Positions 25,117 through 33,346 of a stretch of DNA of 64,000 nt are shown piece by piece. Where the stretch lies: positions 1-64,000 of the forward strand of contig CAJTYU010000011.1 in assembly GCA_910584095.1 (NCBI GenBank), written 5' to 3'. The stretch is from an uncultured Dorea sp. (GTDB lineage: Bacteria > Bacillota > Clostridia > Lachnospirales > Lachnospiraceae). How positions within the stretch are numbered: position 1 is the stretch's first letter; each line of letters opens with the position of its first letter. Under the pieces are notes generated by a model, which did not search any database, was not told the DNA's origin, and was given only the letters and a program-made list of their open reading frames with translations. The translations under genes and the position numbers were made by a program.

Positions 25117-25887
25117 ATGGTAAAGAAATGGAATGTTACCATACCGAATCTTACCGGGCACAAAGAGAGACGCGCCTATCTTTACCTCCCGGCATCCTAC
25201 CGCTATCATGCAAAGAAACGTTATCCGGTTTTGTATATGTTTGACGGACACAATGTATTTTTTGATGAAGACGCCACCTATGGCAAATGCTGGGGCATGA
25301 AAGAATACATGGATAACGCCAGAACTCAAATGATCATTGCCGCGGTGGAATGTAACCACAGCCCGGACCAGGGGCGCTTAAAGGAGTATTCCCCATTTGA
25401 CTTTTCCGATCCGGGATTCGGAAATATTAAGGGCAAAGGCAGACTGACTATGGACTGGATGGTCAAATACTTTAAGCCCTTCATCGACCGCACCTGCCGC
25501 ACGATCCCAGACAGAAAGCATACCTTTATCGCCGGAAGCTCTATGGGCGGACTGATGAGCCTCTACGCCCTGTTTGCCTACAACCGCATTTTTTCCAGAG
25601 CGGCGGCTCTCTCTCCCTCTCTCTGGACAAATCCAGAGGAAATCGAGCGTATGATTCAGACAAAATCCATCCGCAAGGACTCCGTTCTCTATATGGACTA
25701 CGGCTCTAACGAACTGGCGAACCACAGCAGAATGATAGAAACATACGGCAAAGTATGTTCTCTCCTGCTTGAAAGGAACATCCATCTCACCAGCCGGATC
25801 GTACCGGACGGCTCTCACTGCGAAGCAAGCTGGGAGCGGCAGATTCCATTTTTTATAAACACGCTGCTGTACGGTCTGGACGAATGA
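25117..25887 (+). CDS. Alpha/beta-hydrolase, putative esterase (esterase D/PF00756 type)
   Basis: A 256-residue cytoplasmic alpha/beta-hydrolase without a signal peptide. The nucleophile elbow is GSSMGGLMS (Ser near residue 146), VLYMFDGHN lies near the oxyanion region, and a late His in GSHCEASWERQIPFF completes a likely triad, with Asp in YMDYGSNE. Related proteins hydrolyse ester bonds of sugars, siderophores or xenobiotics; the substrate is unknown. The start has GGAGGGACG upstream. Confidence 0.85.
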   Translation: MVKKWNVTIPNLTGHKERRAYLYLPASYRYHAKKRYPVLYMFDGHNVFFDEDATYGKCWGMKEYMDNARTQMIIAAVECNHSPDQGRLKEYSPFDFSDPGFGNIKGKGRLTMDWMVKYFKPFIDRTCRTIPDRKHTFIAGSSMGGLMSLYALFAYNRIFSRAAALSPSLWTNPEEIERMIQTKSIRKDSVLYMDYGSNELANHSRMIETYGKVCSLLLERNIHLTSRIVPDGSHCEASWERQIPFFINTLLYGLDE

Positions 25888-25930
25888 CGGAAAAATAAAT
25901 TGTTGAAAGAGGATTTAAAAATAGAAAAGC

Positions 25931-26211
25931 TTGATTTACAAAGTATTTTTTGCTATTATTGCTTTAGCACATTACTGCACCATATCAAAGAAAGGATGAG
26001 ACTGCTTCTGTGGAAACGCAATACATGAAAAATGACAACCCGGCATCCTTACCTTTGGCTGCAGCCCCGGCGCTACCCGCGCCGCCAATTTGTTCCTCTG
26101 CCGTCCGGACTTGTTCGGCAAAAGCCCTCGCCTTAAGCGGTATCTACAGGTCACCTATTTCGCGCCCTGTCTCTGGGCGACAGATAAAAGATAATAAAAA
26201 AGGAGTACGCC
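25931..26211 (+). promoter_or_regulatory. Promoter and long leader of the ATP-grasp gene
   Basis: TTGATT (25931-25936), 17-bp spacer, TATTAT (25954-25959), then about 245 bases of leader. The leader contains GC-rich hairpins: GGCGC/GCGCC near 26071-26086, GCCG/CGGC near 26101-26119, and CGCCC/GGGCG near 26162-26179. I cannot assign it to a known riboswitch class. A frame from 26010 to 26219 crosses the leader but is Ala/Pro-rich and unlikely to be a gene. Confidence 0.45.
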
Positions 26212-27441
26212 ATGAGTAATTTTATTTTCATTTCACCCAATTTTCCTACTAATTACTGGATGTTCTGCAAGGAACTTAAGAATAACGGACTCAATGTCTT
26301 AGGAATCGGCGACCAGCCCTACGACGAATTAAGCTATGAATTAAAAGACAGCTTAAACGAATATTACAAAGTAGACAGTCTGGAAGATTATGACAACGTA
26401 TACCGCGCCGTGGCATTTTTCATCCATAAATACGGACGTATTGACTGGCTCGAATCCAACAATGAATACTGGCTGGAGCAGAATGCAAAGCTGCGCAGTG
26501 ATTTCAATATTACAAGCGGTTTCCAGATCAACGACATCCCCCGCATCAAGTTCAAATCCAAGATGAAAAAATACTACCGGAAGGTGGGGATTCCAACCGC
26601 GCGCTACTATCTGACCGGCACCCTTGCAGGCTCGAAGTCATTTGCAAAAAAGGTAGGCTATCCTATTATCGCCAAGCCGGACAACGGAGTCGGCGCTTCC
26701 GATACCCACCGGATCAGCAGCGACGAGGAACTGACGGCGTTTTTCGGCACAAAGGAGCCGGGAGTAACTTACATTCTGGAAGAATATATTGACGCCGCAG
26801 TTAATTCCTACGACGCCATTATCGATTCCAACGGCGAGCCCCTCTTTGAGACCGGAAATGTAACGCCTAATTCCATCATGGATATTGTAAATACTCTGGA
26901 TAATTCCATTTACTATATCGTAAAGGACCTGCCGGAAGATACCAGAAAAGCGGGCCGCGCGGCTGTCAAGAGCTTCGGGGTAAAGAGCCGCTTCATCCAC
27001 TTTGAATTTTTCCGCCTGTTAAGCGACCACAAAGGCATGGGAAAAAAAGGCGACGTGGTGGCCCTTGAAGTTAACATGCGCCCATGCGGCGGATTTACGC
27101 CGGACATGATCAACTTTGGCCACAGCACTAACGTCTATAAGATCTGGGCGGATATGATTGCCTTTGACAAGTCCACAGTACCAAGCGGCGACGACAAATT
27201 CTGCGCCTACGCCGGTCTCAGGGACGGCAAAAACTTCGTCATGAGCCATCAGGATATCATGAAAAAATACGGCAAAAACATGAAAATGGTAGAGCGGATC
27301 CCGGACGCACTCTCCGGCGCCATGGGCAATCAAATGTATGTGGCAACCTTCGACACCGAAGAAGAAATGAACGATTTCTACGCCCACGTCCTAGAATGCC
27401 GGCCGGAAGAAGCATCGTTTCAGCGAATAAGGTGCCTGTAG
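26212..27441 (+). CDS. ATP-grasp carboxylate-amine ligase-like protein, substrate unknown
   Basis: A 409-residue ATP-grasp enzyme related to the carbamoyl-phosphate synthase large chain. An N-terminal pre-ATP-grasp domain is followed by the ATP-binding region (KVGYPIIAKPDNGVGASDTHRI, then TYILEEYIDAA) and the Mg-binding end (VALEVNMRPCGGFTPDMINFG). It likely joins a carboxylate to an amine via an acyl phosphate. The start has AAAGGAG upstream. It is 4 bases from the PflX-like radical SAM gene, so the two proteins probably share a pathway. No peptide precursor, carrier protein or biosynthetic cluster is evident nearby. Confidence 0.85.
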   Translation: MSNFIFISPNFPTNYWMFCKELKNNGLNVLGIGDQPYDELSYELKDSLNEYYKVDSLEDYDNVYRAVAFFIHKYGRIDWLESNNEYWLEQNAKLRSDFNITSGFQINDIPRIKFKSKMKKYYRKVGIPTARYYLTGTLAGSKSFAKKVGYPIIAKPDNGVGASDTHRISSDEELTAFFGTKEPGVTYILEEYIDAAVNSYDAIIDSNGEPLFETGNVTPNSIMDIVNTLDNSIYYIVKDLPEDTRKAGRAAVKSFGVKSRFIHFEFFRLLSDHKGMGKKGDVVALEVNMRPCGGFTPDMINFGHSTNVYKIWADMIAFDKSTVPSGDDKFCAYAGLRDGKNFVMSHQDIMKKYGKNMKMVERIPDALSGAMGNQMYVATFDTEEEMNDFYAHVLECRPEEASFQRIRCL

Positions 27442-27445
27442 CTTT

Positions 27446-28339
27446 ATGGCGGAATGCAGAATATGCCCGCGCAATTGCGGCGCAGACAGAAAACGTAACA
27501 AAACGGGCGTCTGCCGGGAGACTGACAGACTCCGCATAGCGAGAGCCGCCCTGCACATGTGGGAGGAACCATGTATATCCGGGAAAGAAGGCTCCGGAAC
27601 GGTATTTTTCACCGGCTGTAATTTAAGGTGCGTCTACTGCCAGAACTATGAACTCTCCCAAAGCAGAACCGGGAAAGAAATTACAGAGTCCCGGCTGGCA
27701 GAGATCTTTCTGGAACTTCAGGACAAAGGGGCAAATAACATCAATCTGGTAACGCCCACACATTTCGTCCCGCAGATCGTCCGGGCGCTTCAGTCTGCAA
27801 AATCGCAGGGACTCTGCATTCCGACGGTGTACAACAGCAGCGGGTATGAGTGTGCGGACTCTCTAAAAAGGCTGGAGGGGCTGGCGGACATCTATCTTCC
27901 TGACTTTAAATACTGGAATAGCGAAACGGCCGGTCGGTATTCCTCGGCGGCGGATTATCCAGTCTTTGCGAGAAAAGCTGTGGAAGAAATGGTACGCCAA
28001 ACCGGAACGCCGGCCTTTGACGAGAAAGGCATGATGACAAAGGGCGTAATCGTACGCCACCTTTTGCTTCCGGGAAAGCTGTCTGAGGCAAAAGAAATCG
28101 TTAAATACCTGTATGGGACCTATGGCGGCAGGATTTATATGAGCCTTATGAATCAGTACACGCCCTTGGCCACTCTGGACAGACAACAGTTTCCGGAACT
28201 GGCCCGCCGGGTAACAAAAAGAGAATATGAAAAACTGATCAATTATGCAATAGAACTTGGGGTAGAGCACGCCTTTATACAGGAAGGAGAAACGGCAGAA
28301 GAAAGCTTCATTCCGGATTTCACACTGGACGGCGTTTGA
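27446..28339 (+). CDS. PflX-like radical SAM protein (COG1313 type)
   Basis: A 297-residue radical SAM enzyme. An N-terminal Cys cluster (CRICPRNCGADRKRNKTGVC) is followed by RAALHMWEEPCISG and the radical SAM motif CNLRCVYCQNYELSQ. NINLVTPTHFVPQI, VYNSSGYE, IYLPDFKYW and RHLLLPG follow, all typical of PflX-type proteins. The family resembles pyruvate formate-lyase activases, but its target is not known, and no glycyl-radical enzyme is adjacent. Directly follows the ATP-grasp gene and ends at a terminator. Confidence 0.88.
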   Translation: MAECRICPRNCGADRKRNKTGVCRETDRLRIARAALHMWEEPCISGKEGSGTVFFTGCNLRCVYCQNYELSQSRTGKEITESRLAEIFLELQDKGANNINLVTPTHFVPQIVRALQSAKSQGLCIPTVYNSSGYECADSLKRLEGLADIYLPDFKYWNSETAGRYSSAADYPVFARKAVEEMVRQTGTPAFDEKGMMTKGVIVRHLLLPGKLSEAKEIVKYLYGTYGGRIYMSLMNQYTPLATLDRQQFPELARRVTKREYEKLINYAIELGVEHAFIQEGETAEESFIPDFTLDGV

Positions 28340-28376
28340 TATTAACGAGATTATAGAATAATCTAATAAGAAACAG

Positions 28377-28420
28377 TCAGGGCGCAGATCTGTTATATAT
28401 GGTCTGCACCCTGATTTTTT
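28377..28420 (+). terminator. Terminator after the ATP-grasp/PflX operon
   Basis: TCAGGGCGCAGAT and its near complement GTCTGCACCCTGA form a stem followed by TTTTTT (28415-28420). Confidence 0.75.
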
Positions 28421-28493
28421 ACTGTTCTTTTCCCAAAAATCCTGCCAAAATTATACACCTTCAACAAAATTGCAGAGTGCGCTCTAATTTTTC

Positions 28494-28522
28494 TTGCATT
28501 TTCTCATTCCCAGGAGTATGAT
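28494..28522 (+). promoter_or_regulatory. Promoter of the unknown gene and probably cstA
   Basis: TTGCAT (28494-28499), 17-bp spacer, TATGAT (28517-28522), 57 bases before the ATG at 28580. Confidence 0.55.
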
Positions 28523-28579
28523 AAAAAAAGAATTTTAATACTTTATCACACCAAAGTGCCAAGAGGGAGACAACTACAT

Positions 28580-29113
28580 ATGACAGGAACCAAACTATTA
28601 GAGCAGCTGCTTGATTCTTATCAATCCAGCTACGATATAACGAAGCCCTTTGATATCAATGGGGATGTTTATGACGCGTATGCAAGTTTTAATGTAACCA
28701 GTGCCAAATATATCCTTATAAAAAAGGCGGAACTATGGCGGGCTAATTGTTTCGAGCATACGTTTTTTCGTTGTACGGACTGTCTGACCACAGAACATCT
28801 GGCAGATTTCCGCAGGCACATCACAGACTTTATTGAACCGCAGCTGATCCGGGACAAGAAGAAATATCCGGAAAAAGACCACATGTATTCTTATATAACA
28901 GGAATTTTTCTCTGCGAAAACAGTCTGCCGGACCACGTAAGAAAAGAAGTGCGATGCTTTCACTACACCAAAAACTACCTGCTCGGCATTCGTGGCTACT
29001 CTCAGGCGCGCTTGCTGGTATTCGACCTAAAGAACCTGACTATATGCGGAAATGCAGCGGCAAAAGATTTAGTAAAGGGCTATAACAAGGCCGGGATCCT
29101 CCGGCCTGTTTAG
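28580..29113 (+). CDS. Uncharacterised protein upstream of cstA
   Basis: A 177-residue soluble protein that I do not recognise. It contains conserved-looking aromatic and Cys residues (FEHTFFRCTDCLTTEHL, with a CxxC) and a C-terminal beta-rich part (RLLVFDLKNLTICGNAAAKDLVKGY). The start is ATG 28580, preceded by AGAGGGAG; a GTG at 28556 in frame would include that site. It is 35 bases upstream of cstA with no terminator between, so the two are probably co-transcribed and functionally linked. Confidence 0.75.
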   Translation: MTGTKLLEQLLDSYQSSYDITKPFDINGDVYDAYASFNVTSAKYILIKKAELWRANCFEHTFFRCTDCLTTEHLADFRRHITDFIEPQLIRDKKKYPEKDHMYSYITGIFLCENSLPDHVRKEVRCFHYTKNYLLGIRGYSQARLLVFDLKNLTICGNAAAKDLVKGYNKAGILRPV

Positions 29114-29148
29114 CAATAGAAATACAAGAGAATGAGGAGGAATGAACT

Positions 29149-30879
29149 ATGAACAGTATTGCAGTACTCGTTATCGGCATTGCAATCCTTGCCATTGCCT
29201 ATGTCACCTATGGCAAATGGCTTGCAGACCAATGGGGAATCGACCCATCAAAAGAAACCCCTTCCCACACAGAGGAAGACGGCGTAGACTATGTCCCGGC
29301 AAAGGCTCCGGTTCTGATGGGACACCATTTTTCGTCCATCGCAGGAGCTGGTCCGATCAACGGCCCCATTCAAGCGGCGGTATTTGGCTGGATCCCGGTG
29401 CTTTTATGGATTCTGATCGGAGGAATCTTCTTCGGCGCCGTCCATGATTTCGGCGCGTTATTTGCATCCATCCGGAATAAGGGACAGTCCATCGGCGAGG
29501 TTATCGCTACAACCATGGGCGGAAAAGCAAAAAAACTATTTATCATCTTTTCCTACCTGACTTTGATACTGGTAGTAGCCGCATTTGCATCCATTGTTGC
29601 AAATACATTTATGGCTGCCTATGATGAAAATGGCGCTGTAGATCTGGCAGCAAGCGCTTCTAATGCGTCAACCGCCATGATTTCCATCATGTTCATCATC
29701 ATCGCCATTGTATTTGGATTCTTTGTATACCGGAAAAATATGGGGCTCGGCCTCTCTACCATCATCGGAGTTGCAGCTATTATCCTCTGTATGGCGGTCG
29801 GCCTGAACTGGCATCCGATTTACTTAAGCAACACCACATGGATGATTATCGTAGGAATCTATATCACCGTCGCGTCGATAACGCCGGTTTGGATTCTTCT
29901 GCAGCCCAGAGACTATTTAAGCTCATTTTTACTTTACTTTATGATGATTGTTGCCGTTGTGGGCATCATCGGCGGCGGAATCGCAGGCGGCTCTCAGATG
30001 AATATCCCGGCGTTTACAGGCTTCAAGGATACCCTTGCCCCTACCGGGACTTCGCTGGGCTACATGTTCCCGGCCCTGTTCGTAACCATTGCCTGCGGAG
30101 CCATTTCCGGCTTTCATTCACTGGTTGGCTCCGGAACCACAGCAAAACAGCTGAATAACGAGAAGGACGCACGTCCTATCGCATATGGCGGTATGCTGAT
30201 CGAATGTGCGCTGGCTATCATTTCCCTGTGCGCAGTCGGCTATGTCTGGTCTGAGTACGCCGCAGGAGAAACCGTAACGCCTACCGTCGTATTCGCATCC
30301 GGTATTTCTAGAATGGTAAGCTCCATTCCCGGACTTGCAGGAACAGAACAGATCGCATACTCCTTGCTGGTATTAACGGTATCCGCGTTCTGCCTGACCT
30401 CTCTAGATACCGCGACCCGTCTTGCGCGCTATATGTTCCAGGAATTCTGGCTGGAGCCGGGTGAAACCATCGAAGACGCCACAGGATATAAAAAAGTCCT
30501 GACAAATCCTCTTGTTTCCACCATCATTACCGTCGTGCTGGGCATCACTCTCGGCCTGACCGGCTACGCAAACGTATGGCCTCTATTCGGCGCCGCTAAC
30601 CAGCTCCTCGCCGCATTAGGCCTCCTTGCCGTCGCCACATGGCTTGGCAAAGCCGGGAAGAACAATAAGATGTTCTATCTTCCTATGGCGTTTATGCTGG
30701 TGGTAACCATAACCTCCCTGTGCTTTACGCTGCAGGCGAACTTCTCAGGGATCTCCGCCGGCGGAGAGGGAGTTACATGGTGCGTGATCCGCGCGGTCAT
30801 CGCCCTGCTTCTGATTGTCCTTGCAGTAATTCTGGCAATCGACGGAATCAAAACCATGTCGGGACAGAAGAAAAATTAA
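29149..30879 (+). CDS. cstA: Carbon starvation protein CstA (peptide/pyruvate transporter family)
   Basis: A 576-residue membrane protein with about 14 to 16 hydrophobic segments. The CstA core is clear: APVLMGHHFSSIAGAGPINGPI, GAVHDFGALFASIRNKGQSIGEVI, WILLQPRDYLSSFLLYFMM, FHSLVGSGTTAKQL, and LTSLDTATRLARYMFQEF. Members take up peptides or pyruvate, often during starvation. The start has GAGGAGG 8 bases upstream. Probably one transcript with the unknown gene before it. Confidence 0.93.
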   Translation: MNSIAVLVIGIAILAIAYVTYGKWLADQWGIDPSKETPSHTEEDGVDYVPAKAPVLMGHHFSSIAGAGPINGPIQAAVFGWIPVLLWILIGGIFFGAVHDFGALFASIRNKGQSIGEVIATTMGGKAKKLFIIFSYLTLILVVAAFASIVANTFMAAYDENGAVDLAASASNASTAMISIMFIIIAIVFGFFVYRKNMGLGLSTIIGVAAIILCMAVGLNWHPIYLSNTTWMIIVGIYITVASITPVWILLQPRDYLSSFLLYFMMIVAVVGIIGGGIAGGSQMNIPAFTGFKDTLAPTGTSLGYMFPALFVTIACGAISGFHSLVGSGTTAKQLNNEKDARPIAYGGMLIECALAIISLCAVGYVWSEYAAGETVTPTVVFASGISRMVSSIPGLAGTEQIAYSLLVLTVSAFCLTSLDTATRLARYMFQEFWLEPGETIEDATGYKKVLTNPLVSTIITVVLGITLGLTGYANVWPLFGAANQLLAALGLLAVATWLGKAGKNNKMFYLPMAFMLVVTITSLCFTLQANFSGISAGGEGVTWCVIRAVIALLLIVLAVILAIDGIKTMSGQKKN

Positions 30880-30948
30880 GGATATCTTTCTTGCATTTAC
30901 TATCCGACAGCATAATAATAACGCACAAGTGCGCATCTCCCCAAAGGG

Positions 30949-31030
30949 TTTTATGATAAAGGAAACAAAGTTTCCTTTATCATAAAAAACTGCCTCTGAC
31001 AGCCATAACGCAGCCGACAGAGGCAGTTTT
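30949..31030. terminator. Double hairpin between cstA and the flavoprotein gene
   Basis: First a perfect 18-bp inverted repeat with a 3-base loop (30949-30966 and 30970-30987). Then AACTGCCTCTG/CAGAGGCAGTT (30988-30998 and 31018-31028) followed by TTTTTT. The second is a canonical terminator; the first is unusually long and tight. Confidence 0.75.
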
Positions 31031-31118
31031 TTATATATTCATTTAATCCAGACAGTATCCTTCAGTCCTTCTGCTCCCAGCACCTTCTCTGCCCATTAAT
31101 ATCCATAACAATCCTTCC

Positions 31119-31736
31119 CTACCGGATAAAATTCGTCCTCTGGACAGGCTCCTTTTCCGGAAGTCCATAGGCCTCTCTGCCAAGAGAAATACTCTTCATC
31201 AGGAACGCCATATTCCTTGCCAAAGTACGCATGGTCTGCAGGCCCTCCAGATCCTCTGAGGCCTCTCCATGCGCTCTTCCATGGATATTGTTCCAATACT
31301 GGCTGGAAGCCACCGGCATACCGGAAATCGTAAAGAATTTATTCAGCTCGTCAAAGGTAGAAGACAAACCGCTTCTCCTTGCAGCCGCAACGGCGGCTCC
31401 TACCTTCATCGTCTTATCAAAAGGCGTGCTGTAAAACAGACGGGTCAGGAATGCGGTCAACGTCGCGTTTGCCGACGCATAATATACCGGACTTCCCACC
31501 ACCAATCCGTCGCACGCCTCAAACTTCGGCGCAGCCTCATTTACCATATCCTCAAATACGCATTTTCCCTTTTTCATACAGCCTCCGCAGCCGATGCAGC
31601 CCCGGATGTCCTGACTGCCGATATGCAGGATCTCCGTCCTGATCCCTTCCTCTTCAAAAATCTTCTCCATCTCATGAAGCGCAATATAAGTATTGCCCTT
31701 CGCCTGAGGACTTCCGTTAATCATCAATACTTTCAT
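31119..31736 (-). CDS. Iron-sulfur flavoprotein / NADPH-dependent FMN reductase family
   Basis: A 205-residue flavodoxin-fold protein. The FMN phosphate-binding loop is INGSPQAKGNTYIAL at the N-terminus, and the compact Cys motif CIGCGGCMKKGKC (CX2CX2CX5C, residues about 47-59) is the 4Fe-4S site of iron-sulfur flavoproteins. GLVVGSPVYYASANATLTAFLTRLFY follows. Likely an electron carrier or quinone/oxygen-detoxifying reductase in an anaerobe. Monocistronic. About 280 bases upstream hold no gene; they contain a palindromic AT-rich element (31929-31956). Confidence 0.88.
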   Translation of the reverse strand: MKVLMINGSPQAKGNTYIALHEMEKIFEEEGIRTEILHIGSQDIRGCIGCGGCMKKGKCVFEDMVNEAAPKFEACDGLVVGSPVYYASANATLTAFLTRLFYSTPFDKTMKVGAAVAAARRSGLSSTFDELNKFFTISGMPVASSQYWNNIHGRAHGEASEDLEGLQTMRTLARNMAFLMKSISLGREAYGLPEKEPVQRTNFIR

Positions 31737-31928
31737 ATTATTTCATCACCTTTCGTTCTCTCTGCCCGGTTACCCGGAACCTCTCTTAATATCTCCTGTT
31801 CCAAAATATTCCAGAACAATCATAGCATAATTTAACCCTATTTTCCAGAGTCATAGACACTTGAACCAGTCCCGGATATCCGTGAAGGCATGGCTGCTTT
31901 ACACTTTACTCTAAGGGAACAAACGTTA

Positions 31929-31956
31929 TAGTGCATATACACTATGTATATACACT
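31929..31956. repeat. AT-rich palindrome upstream of the flavoprotein gene
   Basis: TAGTGCATATACACTA (31929-31944) is a dyad with 5-bp arms, and the ATATACACT half repeats at 31948-31956. It lies about 200 bases upstream of the flavoprotein start and could be a regulator site. No regulator is adjacent. Confidence 0.3.
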
Positions 31957-32018
31957 GTTCCATATTTTAAAGAATACGCCGCAATTCCAGTTAACATTCA
32001 CTTTGCAGATGGAAAAAC

Positions 32019-32615
32019 TTACACATACTGTTTTACTATGTTCAAAAGCCGGAGCGTTTTCGCATATTGAAGCAGCTTTTCTCCCGCCGCATCCCGTTTT
32101 CGATAGCATTCCAGCACATAAGCAAAGAGATCTTCCCCGATCTCTTTCCGAAACCGGATACAATCGCACACACTTCTCTCAACGTCATAAATCCGGTAAC
32201 TCCCAAATTCCGTCTTTACAATATCCTGATACGCCCCAAAGGTACGCTCCGAATAATAATGCCTTGCTATAGGAAAATTCATACCGATCCTTCTCCTATC
32301 GCTCCGTCTGGTGGCTATCGACAATTTCTCCGGTTCCTGATCAATCAGTCCCAGATAAAAGCAGGCGCTGTCCGCGCAGATCACAGCCTCCGGATCGGAA
32401 AAGCATACCTCGATTGCCTTATAATCCCCGGGCTTTGCACCCGGAAAACACTGAAACCAGTAATGGCCGTGACACACCCTCTCCAGCATCTCGATCTCAG
32501 CAAATACACCGATCTGCCGGTTTGTGATCCCTTCCGCCAGCAGTTCCTCCGTACTAATATATCCGTTATATTTTCTCGATAGTTTTTCAATCTTAATAAC
32601 CGTTTCTCTCAGCAT
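32019..32615 (-). CDS. AbiEi-type antitoxin-like protein, orphan
   Basis: A 198-residue protein with a winged-helix N-terminus (KLSRKYNGYISTEELLAEGITNRQIGVFAEIEMLERVCHGHYWF) and a C-terminal domain (VCFSDPEAVICADSACFYLGL, YDVERSVCDCIRFRKEIGEDLFAYVLECYRK) typical of AbiEi antitoxins of type IV systems. AbiEi normally represses its operon and counters the nucleotidyltransferase toxin AbiEii encoded just downstream. Here the next gene downstream is the flavoprotein, and no AbiEii reading frame is present. It may be a solitary regulator or a decayed system. Confidence 0.8.
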   Translation of the reverse strand: MLRETVIKIEKLSRKYNGYISTEELLAEGITNRQIGVFAEIEMLERVCHGHYWFQCFPGAKPGDYKAIEVCFSDPEAVICADSACFYLGLIDQEPEKLSIATRRSDRRRIGMNFPIARHYYSERTFGAYQDIVKTEFGSYRIYDVERSVCDCIRFRKEIGEDLFAYVLECYRKRDAAGEKLLQYAKTLRLLNIVKQYV

Positions 32616-32771
32616 AATACCCCGGTACTTCTCCTATCTGAATGCAAAAACCCTGTAAAGAGACTTTATTTCTCACTATTTGGCATTAAAATGCAGATAT
32701 AACATTTTTTCTTACACAGATTTTAACTCTTTTTCCTCCAAACTGTCAGATACTATTTCCTCTCCGCATCC

Positions 32772-33242
32772 TTAACACATCACAACAATTTTCTCAGGCG
32801 TTGTCTGCGGAGGAATACTTCTAGTCGTCGCCGTATAATAGACCAACAGCGTCCTTTCCCCAAGACCGCAGGTAAACGTCTGTCCGTTTAACGTACGCAC
32901 CACCGTATTTCTTCCTACATTTAGCTGGAGAGACTGATCCCCCGCCACCAAATTGCTGTCAAAATAGTTCAGCGCAATCTGCTCGTTCCTTCCAAGAACC
33001 GTAATCAGCACAGCGTTATACTGAGGTGGGAAAATTAGCGGCACCGGAAGCGTGCTGTCATAGAAGGCCGCAATCCGCATCCCGCGCCTGAGCAGTCTGC
33101 CATTTACTACAAGCGTATCTGGCGTAAGAAAGAAATTTACCGTCCCGTCATTCGTACGAAGCGCAATCATCTGGTTACAACAGTCATTTCCTGAGATATT
33201 CATAATGACGCCTGTAACCGGAACTAAATCTGAATAATTCAT
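32772..33242 (-). CDS. Uncharacterised beta-rich protein, possible SigK-dependent sporulation protein
   Basis: A 156-residue protein that I do not recognise. It reads as alternating beta strands in what look like two similar halves (PVTGVIMNISGNDCCNQMIALRTNDG, then later LNVGRNTVVRTLNGQTFTCGLGERTLLVYY), perhaps two OB-like barrels. There is no signal peptide or membrane segment. A CC pair occurs near residue 20 and a single Cys is the last residue. The upstream region has an exact SigK-type promoter (33291-33318), which suggests late mother-cell expression, such as a spore coat component. That role is inference. Confidence 0.7.
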   Translation of the reverse strand: MNYSDLVPVTGVIMNISGNDCCNQMIALRTNDGTVNFFLTPDTLVVNGRLLRRGMRIAAFYDSTLPVPLIFPPQYNAVLITVLGRNEQIALNYFDSNLVAGDQSLQLNVGRNTVVRTLNGQTFTCGLGERTLLVYYTATTRSIPPQTTPEKIVVMC

Positions 33243-33290
33243 ATATCCACCGCCGCGGCAGAAACTACTGCCGCAAAATCCTTTTTCTTA

Positions 33291-33318
33291 TAGCTTATGT
33301 CGGGCAAGGCAGAACTGT
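33291..33318 (-). promoter_or_regulatory. SigK-type promoter
   Basis: On the minus strand, AC (33317-33318), 17 bases, CATAAGCTA (33291-33299). This fits the B. subtilis SigK consensus AC-N17-CATANNNTA exactly, about 49 bases upstream of the start of the unknown gene. A small hairpin (GCGGCAG/CTGCCGC, 33254-33273) precedes the ribosome binding site. Confidence 0.5.
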
Positions 33319-33346
33319 TCATTCCTTTTTGATTCTTCCCACTGCT

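Noticed and set aside
26010..26219. 69-codon frame in the leader of the ATP-grasp gene
   Set aside because: Ala/Pro/Ser-rich, passes through hairpins and overlaps the true start at 26212; more likely structured leader than gene.
31929..31956. Reading the palindrome as the AbiEi autoregulatory operator
   Set aside because: It is beyond the 3' end of the AbiEi-like gene, not upstream of it; kept only as an unexplained repeat.
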